A stretch of 11,265 nucleotides of DNA from Dehalococcoidia bacterium (GTDB taxonomy: Bacteria > Chloroflexota > Dehalococcoidia > Dehalococcoidales > E44-bin46): assembly GCA_020343755.1 (NCBI GenBank), contig CP070810.1, forward strand, positions 472,583 through 483,847. Direction: 5' to 3'. The position numbers and the translations under genes are program-made. How positions within the stretch are numbered: position 1 is the first letter of the stretch; every line of letters begins with the position of its first letter. A model generated the notes under the pieces. That model was given only the letters and a program-made list of their open reading frames with translations, was not told the DNA's origin and ran no database searches. Below are positions 7,514 through 11,265 of this stretch, piece after piece.

Positions 7514-7527
7514 TATTGTAGCCTCCT
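7514..7527 (-). promoter_or_regulatory. Ribosome site of livH facing a non-standard ATA codon
   Basis: AGGAGG at 7527-7522, then 5 nt, then ATA (7516-7514) in frame with livH. The spacing is ideal for a start codon, but no ATG, GTG or TTG is there; the next possible start is GTG at 7492, 29 nt from the site. This decides the doubtful livH start. Confidence 0.6.
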
Positions 7528-7536
7528 AATAACTTT

Positions 7537-7566
7537 TTTATACACTTTTAGCGCCGGTTCACTCAA
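7537..7566 (-). promoter_or_regulatory. Possible sigma70-like promoter upstream of livH
   Basis: Minus strand TTGAGT (7566-7561), 18 nt, TATAAA (7542-7537), about 10 nt before the livH ribosome site. Four and five of six consensus matches. The -10 would place the start very near the ribosome site, so a short leader is implied. It could let the transporter be expressed apart from aconitase X. Confidence 0.3.
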
Positions 7567-7603
7567 TCTCAGCTTAGCCAAAACCGCAAAGTGTTTTTGA
7601 TTA

Positions 7604-8026
7604 TCATAAGACCTCAACTACGCCCGTGTCCCCGTTAACCCGTACTTTATCGCCGGTTTTTATAACCTCGATTGGATTCAGGTCGGTGTGGTCAACCGCG
7701 GGTATTTTGACGTTGTAGAATATGGCTCCGCTGGCAACACCCATCATAGTCATTGGTTCCATTTCCAGCATAACTAGCGCAACGGGGTTAACTTTGTTTC
7801 TTACTCCTTCCATGAATATAGCCGGGTTTGTCGTCGACCCTCTACTGTAAGAGTAAATGAAAATCTTGTCCTTTAGCTTCATTCCGGTGCAATCATGTCT
7901 TGGGTCGATGATTTCTCCGGTCACTGGATTGAATGCCCCGGCCCAGTTAAACATCATTTTACTGACAATGGCTTCACCCTCAACTGTGCCTCCGCCAAGG
8001 GCTCTACCTTTTAAAGTCTTCGCCAT
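7604..8026 (-). CDS. Aconitase X small (swivel) subunit, DUF126 family
   Basis: 140-residue swivel-domain subunit of an aconitase X-type hydro-lyase; it works only with the large subunit encoded just upstream. Visible family features: a KGRALGGGTVEGEAIV opening strand pair (6-21), FNPVTGEIIDPRHDCTG (32-48), the catalytic-serine region SRGSTTNPAIFMEG (61-74), and AIFYNVKIPAVD then GDKVRVNGDTGVVEV at the end. In the family the serine of the G-S-T/S loop acts as the base and the large subunit supplies the iron-sulfur cluster. The ATG at 8026 lies 15 nt after the large-subunit stop, behind a GGGGGA site. The length is normal for the stand-alone subunit. Family call strong; substrate unknown. Confidence 0.93.
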   Translation of the reverse strand: MAKTLKGRALGGGTVEGEAIVSKMMFNWAGAFNPVTGEIIDPRHDCTGMKLKDKIFIYSYSRGSTTNPAIFMEGVRNKVNPVALVMLEMEPMTMMGVASGAIFYNVKIPAVDHTDLNPIEVIKTGDKVRVNGDTGVVEVL

Positions 8027-8041
8027 TTTTACTTTCCCCCT

Positions 8042-9292
8042 TTAAGCTTCTCCTCTGCATGCAGCTTCGATGCACGCATCCACGTCCCCATATATTACAT
8101 CGACCTTTCCGGGACGCATTTGAGTCAGTAAACTGGGGATATACCAAGCTTGCTTGCCAGCATTTGCCATCACCGTGAAATGTTCCGGAAATCCGCATAG
8201 CTCCACGGGCGACCACGCACAACACCCGGTATTCAATTTCATTCCTGAATCCTCTATAATCTTAGCCACACCCATTTCAGTTGCCATATCTTTACAGACT
8301 TTATTGGTGAGAACATAGGTCTCAACTTTTACCTTTCTACCTTTTATCCTATTAGCTAGATCTATGAGTCCTTCCATCTCGAGGTGAGGACACCCAATGA
8401 CAACAAGATCCATCTTTCCACCCCGGACGGAGCTCATTTTCCCCGTTCTCTCCTTTAACTCTTTAGAGCCGAATTGAACTCGCTGAGGAATTTTCTTGCC
8501 ACCAAAGGCTTCTTCAACGGTTCTAAATTCAGCGGTTATGCCTGGCATGTGATAAAGGGCTAGAGAGCCGGTTGCGGCTCCTGAAGCACCAAAATACCTG
8601 AGGTCTAGAGGTCTCACATCCTCAGGTATTCCGGTTATCACTGGGATCTTATTTTCTACAACTTCTCCCACCCAGGAACCGAAAACATTGTAGTCACCAG
8701 GGGTTAAATCCGTCGTGACTTCAATCAGAATGTTTCCCAGCCTATTTTCGTCCAAATGGAGTCCGTAATAGGGTGTCCTCCCGGTGATTGCAGATGCCAA
8801 ATCCTCATAGGCGCCAACCCTATTGGTCCTAGCTCCAATCAAGCTGTTCACATAAGGAGCGGTTGAGGACTCAGTCCAAGCTATGTGCTGCCCGAACCTT
8901 GGCACGACTCCTCCACCTTCATATGGCACGCATGACCATGTGGGAATAGCCCCCAACGCTTCGAGCGCCTTCTTCATTCTAAATTGGTCCTCCATGAAGT
9001 CTTCCGGGAAACGAAATTCCTTCCATCTTTCAAAATCCATGCTTGATGTGTCGATCGAGGTGGGAACTGCACATTTAGCACCCAATTTAACAAATCTTTC
9101 CGCAGTTTCCAGTCCAGCTTTTAGTGCTGTCTTCTGAAATGAGAGAACTAAATGACAGCTGGCGATGGGTATAAGCCTTTCTGCATTATAGGCCTCGGCT
9201 GCTTTAACAAGAAGTTGCATAGACGAGTATTTTGCTTCCCCATGCTTGCCTGCCAACATTTCTTCTTCTTCTTTGGTAAGTTGAACTGCCAT
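8042..9292 (-). CDS. Aconitase X large (catalytic, iron-sulfur) subunit, DUF521 family
   Basis: 416-residue catalytic subunit. The opening LTKEEEEMLAGKHGEAKYSS (5-24), then TWSCVPYEGGGVVPRFGQ (118-135), AWTESSTAPYVNSLIGARTN (138-157) and VVIGCPHLEMEG (297-308) are standard aconitase X blocks. Likely cluster-ligand cysteines are Cys121, Cys301 and one of Cys357/Cys358 in NTGCCAW. Characterised relatives dehydrate cis-3-hydroxy-L-proline (bacteria) or phosphomevalonate (archaea); nothing here alone decides between these or a new hydroxy acid. The start ATG is fixed by AAAGGAGG about 6 nt upstream. It is the first gene of the leftward train, so its context with a carboxylate importer and acyl-CoA ligase suggests a catabolic dehydration. 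Confidence 0.94.
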   Translation of the reverse strand: MAVQLTKEEEEMLAGKHGEAKYSSMQLLVKAAEAYNAERLIPIASCHLVLSFQKTALKAGLETAERFVKLGAKCAVPTSIDTSSMDFERWKEFRFPEDFMEDQFRMKKALEALGAIPTWSCVPYEGGGVVPRFGQHIAWTESSTAPYVNSLIGARTNRVGAYEDLASAITGRTPYYGLHLDENRLGNILIEVTTDLTPGDYNVFGSWVGEVVENKIPVITGIPEDVRPLDLRYFGASGAATGSLALYHMPGITAEFRTVEEAFGGKKIPQRVQFGSKELKERTGKMSSVRGGKMDLVVIGCPHLEMEGLIDLANRIKGRKVKVETYVLTNKVCKDMATEMGVAKIIEDSGMKLNTGCCAWSPVELCGFPEHFTVMANAGKQAWYIPSLLTQMRPGKVDVIYGDVDACIEAACRGEA

Positions 9293-9420
9293 TCTTCCTC
9301 CTTTACAAATTGAAGCATTATTTTGTGAAGCGAATTTTTAATTCATCTTCCCCTCTTGTCGCCACCCCCTTTCTAGAGTTTTCGTAAAACACAAAGGGAT
9401 ATCTAACCTACTGAAACAAT
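9293..9420. other. Leader region upstream of the aconitase X genes
   Basis: No supported gene. On the minus strand a 15-codon frame starting GTG near 9367 (VATRGEDELKIRFTK) follows AAAGGGG; it is too short to claim. A 5-bp palindrome, GTTTTcgtAAAAC, lies at 9378-9390. No clear -10/-35 pair could be assigned to the aconitase X operon, although its promoter should lie here or a little further upstream. Confidence 0.4.
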
Positions 9421-9531
9421 CTAAGCCAATACCGGATACACCCCGTTAATAAACGCCACTTTATCGCTTAAATCGAGTAATTCTTTAATAGACAGGTATT
9501 CTGCTCCGTTACTATTTGTCTTCCTCTTCTC
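9421..9531 (-). pseudogene. Start-less open frame resembling a short-chain dehydrogenase N-terminus
   Basis: An open frame of 37 codons ends at TAG 9423-9421 and begins after a stop at 9534-9532, but contains no ATG, GTG or TTG placed behind a ribosome site. Its second half reads EYLSIKELLDLSDKVAFING then VYPVLA. The 'DLS.KVA...G' pattern recalls the first strand of short-chain dehydrogenases (DLSGKVAIVTGG), after which the homology would break. This could be a remnant of a decayed gene, but the match is only about 15 residues long and may be chance. Confidence 0.2.
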
Positions 9532-9567
9532 TTACTTATCACAACATTTTAGAGGCTTGGAAAAACA

Positions 9568-9768
9568 GCACTGGGGGCATATACACCCCCAGCGCCCTTA
9601 AAGAGAGGAGAGAAAGACGAAGAAGGGCTCGGCAATGCACCTATACTTTGGATTCTCGAGCCCTTAGCGTGATTTTTCTTCAGGATTGCGTTACAATGAA
9701 GACAATTATCCATTCCCTCTCCTGTTAGCAGAGAAAGACCTGCGGCAACAGGTCTTTCTCTGCTTTTT
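9568..9768 (+). ncRNA. Candidate structured RNA ending in a perfect terminator
   Basis: On the + strand three hairpins follow each other. CTGGGGG/CCCCCAG (9571-9577 with 9586-9592) is extended by 2 bp beyond one mismatch. AAGGGCTCG/CGAGCCCTT (9623-9631 with 9657-9665) has a 25-nt loop. The terminator is at 9727-9764. AGGAGAG (9606-9612) can also pair with CTCTCCT (9717-9723), closing a larger domain. No known RNA family (SRP, 6S, tmRNA, T-box) fits by eye, and no convincing promoter was found. The 70-codon TTG-started frame at 9516-9728 over the same DNA has arginine runs and no ribosome site, so an RNA is the better reading. An attenuated leader is another option. Confidence 0.3.
9727..9768 (+). 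terminator. Perfect rho-independent terminator, rightward
   Basis: AGCAGAGAAAGACCTG (9727-9742), 6-nt loop CGGCAA, and the exact complement (9749-9764) give a 16-bp perfect stem, followed by T5 (9764-9768). The T-run lies on the + strand side only, so it ends a rightward transcript. It also lies 2 nt past the stop of the leftward gene at 9767, so it separates convergent units. Confidence 0.85.
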
Positions 9769-9928
9769 AGCCTGTTTCTTTTTTTCCTTCTCTTGCCATC
9801 TTCTCCTCTATGGCATCCTCAATCCACTCGCCAAGCCTTTTCTGTGATTCAATAGCTCTGTGATGCGCTTTCCTCAGAACACTCGGCCTTATCTTTATAC
9901 TCCTCGCTTGCCTAGGTTCCTCGGCCAT
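9767..9928 (-). CDS. Small ribbon-helix-helix-like protein (53 residues)
   Basis: ATG at 9928 with GGAG about 5 nt upstream; stop TAA at 9769-9767. The protein is MAEEPRQARS, then IKIRPSVLRKAHHRAIESQK, then RLGEWIEDAIEEKMAREGKK and ETG. The pattern is a short strand (about 9-13, ARSIKI), helix one (about 16-29), a turn with Lys-Arg-Leu-Gly, and an amphipathic helix two (about 33-46, EWIEDAIEEKMARE). This is the layout of Arc/MetJ-type ribbon-helix-helix DNA binders, which act as dimers on operator repeats, often as antitoxins or plasmid/element regulators. No toxin gene is visible next to it. It stands alone, leftward, divergent from the response regulator at 10201 with about 270 nt between. 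The coding call is fairly sure from the structured sequence; the exact role is unknown. Confidence 0.7.
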   Translation of the reverse strand: MAEEPRQARSIKIRPSVLRKAHHRAIESQKRLGEWIEDAIEEKMAREGKKETG

Positions 9929-10117
9929 AAGCTCTCCAAATTAAAGACAACACCCAGGCTAGATGTGTGGCTTCCCCGGCCCAAAACCCCAAGTCTTCTA
10001 GATTTTTACCCTGGTTAAAGGGTACTACTAGTATTTATCGGCAGCAATACCTCATAATTATTATTATTGCTCGACAACGTGTTAACTTTGTCTAACCATT
10101 TTGACTTAACACAACTC
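9929..10117. other. Divergent intergenic region, no gene seen
   Basis: Contains TACCCTggttaaAGGGTA (10007-10024), a 6-bp inverted repeat with 6-nt loop that could be an operator or small hairpin, and an A/T-rich stretch. TTGACT at 10101 repeats the -35 at 10118 exactly 17 bp apart. No coding frame is supported. Confidence 0.4.
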
Positions 10118-10146
10118 TTGACTGTTCATTGAAGTAGTAGTAATAT
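10118..10146 (+). promoter_or_regulatory. Sigma70-type promoter of the response regulator
   Basis: TTGACT (10118-10123), exactly 17 nt, TAATAT (10141-10146): five of six matches in each box with ideal spacing. It leaves a leader of roughly 45-50 nt before the GTG at 10201. The spacer and downstream side carry GTAGTAGTA twice (10133-10141 and 10148-10156), a direct repeat that could bind a regulator. Confidence 0.6.
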
Positions 10147-10200
10147 TGTAGTAGTAGCTTATTTTGCCGTTGCTAAAAGTCACCCGGTTGGCGGTGCACA

Positions 10201-10854
10201 GTGACGAAAGTAAAGCTTCTTGTGGCAGAGAAGAGCGAAATTTTTCGTGAGGGGCTACAAAAGCTCCTGGAGCAGGAGCCGAGTATCGAGGTAGTGTGTA
10301 CGTGCCGCACGGGATTTGAAGCTATTGAATGTGCCAATGAGTACCAGCCGGATGTCTTTCTCATAGATCCTGAGCTGTCTGAATGTAACGGTATTGAGGT
10401 GATGCAGCGCATTCATGAAAGGCTGCCGAATACGAATATCATCGTACTCACCTGCTCCAAGGCACACGCCGACCTCATTTCCGCTATTAAGGCAGGAGCT
10501 AGAGCATATATAGCCAAGGATACTGTTAGCATTGAAGACCTCATTAAAACCATTACTCTCGTCGCTGCCGGTAAGGTCATTATATCCCATCCGATGGCAG
10601 CAATACTGCTTGCGGAAATCAACTCGTTAGAGGAGCACAAAGTCACGGCGACGGCAGGAGGCGCCATCCTGAGCAAGCGAGAGCAGGCAGTGTTATCCTT
10701 GGTTGCGGAAGGCCTTACCAACAGAGAGATTGCTACCAGCTTGTTCATCTCTGAGCACACGGTGAAGGTACACCTGCGGAACATTATGGGAAAATTTCAC
10801 GCACACACCAGGCAGCAGGCAGTAGCCTTAGCAGGAGAGAAAGCTGCTATCTAG
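10201..10854 (+). CDS. NarL/FixJ-family response regulator with LuxR-type DNA-binding domain
   Basis: 217 residues, the normal length. The receiver domain (about 4-120) has the phospho-acceptor Asp56 in LIDPELSECNG, Thr84 in IVLT and Lys106 in IAKD. The acidic pocket is reduced: the usual Asp-Asp after the first strand is Ala9-Glu10 (LLVAEKSEIFREGL), so phosphorylation may be altered. The LuxR-type helix-turn-helix (about 157-208) reads LSKREQAVLSLVAEGLTNRE through IATSLFISEHTVKVHLRNIM, a full match to the family. The start is GTG at 10201 with a weak GGCGGT site; no upstream alternative exists before an in-frame stop. No sensor kinase is adjacent, so it is an orphan here, read rightward away from the transporter train. 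Targets are unknown; it might control the neighbouring divergent genes. Confidence 0.93.
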   Translation: MTKVKLLVAEKSEIFREGLQKLLEQEPSIEVVCTCRTGFEAIECANEYQPDVFLIDPELSECNGIEVMQRIHERLPNTNIIVLTCSKAHADLISAIKAGARAYIAKDTVSIEDLIKTITLVAAGKVIISHPMAAILLAEINSLEEHKVTATAGGAILSKREQAVLSLVAEGLTNREIATSLFISEHTVKVHLRNIMGKFHAHTRQQAVALAGEKAAI

Positions 10855-10978
10855 GGCATATCGCTTTTCTAGTTTGGGGGCCAAATCCAGTTATCCTTGA
10901 TTTGCCCTGCTTTCCAAACCAAACCCTACCAATGTGTCCGCTGAGGTCTTGACCTAGTCAACCGTTCGCTCAGCTTTG
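10855..10978. other. Region after the response regulator, no gene seen
   Basis: Weak inverted repeats only: CAAATC/GATTTG around 10883-10908 without a T-run, and GCTGAG (10940-10945) with CTCAGC (10969-10974), a 6-bp stem with a 23-nt loop that itself holds AGGTCttGACCT. The second is followed by TTT and could be a poor terminator for the regulator. Confidence 0.35.
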
Positions 10979-11028
10979 TGGTGAGCCGTGGAGTACTCGA
11001 ATCTCCAACCGGCTGATTAAAAGTCAGG
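10979..11028 (-). pseudogene. 3' half of a tRNA-Lys(UUU) gene, truncated at the anticodon stem
   Basis: Read leftward: CCTGA CTTTTAA TCAGC (anticodon arm, UUU at 34-36), a 5-nt variable loop CGGTT, GGAGA TTCGAGT ACTCC (17-nt T arm with the conserved TTCGA), ACGGCTC plus A73, then CCA (10981-10979). All segment lengths are exactly those of a tRNA. The 5' half (acceptor strand, D arm) is absent: the sequence before 11028 is unrelated. Two pairs are spoiled (27-43 as C-C, 53-61 as A-A), so the copy is decayed. Such 3' tRNA fragments are typical att scars of integrases; truncation by an insertion is the alternative. Confidence 0.7.
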
Positions 11029-11029
11029 G

Positions 11030-11134
11030 TGTCGATAGTGTCGATTTCAGTCGACCTTTAAAGCTGGAATCGGCCTAGAAATTATTTGATTTTTAACAAA
11101 TCAGGTTGACATCACCGATAAAATCAGGTTGACA
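11030..11134. mobile_element. Repeats resembling paired insertion-sequence ends (remnant)
   Basis: The stretch begins TGTCGA and ends TTGACA, so both outer ends read TGTC(G/A)A inward. The left side repeats GTGTCGAT (11029-11036, 11038-11045) and then GTCGACC. The right side carries two 14-bp copies of the AAATCAGGTTGACA repeat. Multiple short terminal repeats with TGT...ACA tips are seen in IS21/IS481-like elements. No transposase is present and no target duplication was found, so this would be fused ends of a deleted element or a small non-autonomous copy. Inference only. Confidence 0.3.
11098..11134. repeat. Two direct repeats AAATCAGGTTGACA, 23-bp period
   Basis: Identical 14-mers at 11098-11111 and 11121-11134. 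The spacing of about two helix turns suits protein binding (transposase, repressor or iteron-type). Both include TTGACA, but no -10 box fits either. Confidence 0.8.
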
Positions 11135-11265
11135 ACCTCTCTAAAAACAATTCGAGCCCTGAAGTTCTCAGAGCCTATCTCATACTACTACGATTTCAGC
11201 TCGTTTGTCAAGGACAAAAATCTAGCCTCATATTCTAATGCGCTTCTTGATTAAACAAATCAAGC
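11135..11265. other. Right edge of window, no supported gene
   Basis: A + strand open frame runs from 11090 to TAA at 11254; its part after 11135 reads SLKTIRALKFSEPISYYYDF and on to SNALLD. It has no ATG or ribosome site and I do not recognise it. CTTGATT (11246-11252) and AATCAAG (11258-11264) form a 7-bp hairpin with a 5-nt loop at the very end, whose downstream side is outside the window. Confidence 0.3.

Noticed and set aside
9516..9728. 70-codon + strand frame (TTG start) ending at the terminator
   Set aside because: No ribosome site, Ser/Arg runs that follow from the base composition, and overlap with strong hairpins. It reads more like structured RNA than protein.
10007..10024. TACCCT/AGGGTA as a terminator
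   Set aside because: Six base pairs only, A/T-rich, and no T-run on the exit side of either strand; at most an operator-like palindrome.
11098..11134. CRISPR-like repeat unit
   Set aside because: Only two 14-bp copies with a 9-bp gap; too few and too short for an array, and no cas gene is present.
11129..11157. Promoter from TTGACA at 11129
   Set aside because: No -10-like hexamer at 16-18 nt spacing; the TTGACA belongs to the direct repeat.

Overview
The window looks like chromosome from an uncultured, probably anaerobic bacterium. Branched-chain-amino-acid-type (Liv) transporter operons with an embedded acyl-CoA ligase, a two-subunit aconitase X and an orphan NarL-type regulator occur together in Chloroflexota (Dehalococcoidia-like) and Desulfobacterota genomes. 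I cannot choose between these from the window, and the assignment is low confidence. Shine-Dalgarno sites are strong (AGGAGG, AAGGAGG) and GTG/TTG starts are common.

Layout. Positions 9292 down to 1 form one leftward gene train. It begins with aconitase X large (8042-9292) and small (7604-8026) subunits. These are followed by the Liv permeases livH (6650-7492, perhaps from an ATA at 7516) and livM (5575-6621), and by a leader region with two tiny ORFs. Next come the lipoprotein binding protein livK (4030-5436), the ATPase livG (3117-3902), an AMP-forming acyl-CoA ligase (1143-3116), the ATPase livF (334-1137), a 32-codon ORF overlapping the livF stop (248-346), and the 5' end of an iron-containing alcohol dehydrogenase cut by the window edge (1-127). 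Gaps are 0-5 nt around the ligase. Larger gaps (livM-livK, livK-livG) hold RNA structure or extra ribosome sites that probably tune livK expression separately.

Positions 9293-10200 are mostly non-coding: a degenerate open frame, a structured candidate RNA on the + strand ending in a perfect 16-bp terminator hairpin, a missed 53-residue ribbon-helix-helix-like gene (9767-9928, minus), and a good sigma70-type promoter driving a rightward NarL/FixJ-type response regulator (10201-10854). The last 411 bases hold no confident gene. They do contain the 3' half of a tRNA-Lys(UUU) gene on the minus strand, cut at the anticodon stem, directly abutting short repeats that resemble insertion-sequence ends. 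This suggests an integration or insertion boundary.

How it may work. LivK captures a small carboxylate outside the membrane, LivHM-GF imports it, the ligase could convert it to a CoA thioester, and aconitase X could dehydrate a hydroxy-acid intermediate. The Fe-alcohol dehydrogenase could handle an aldehyde/alcohol step. The substrate is not identifiable from sequence alone; the co-location argues for a catabolic uptake-and-activation module rather than plain amino-acid import.
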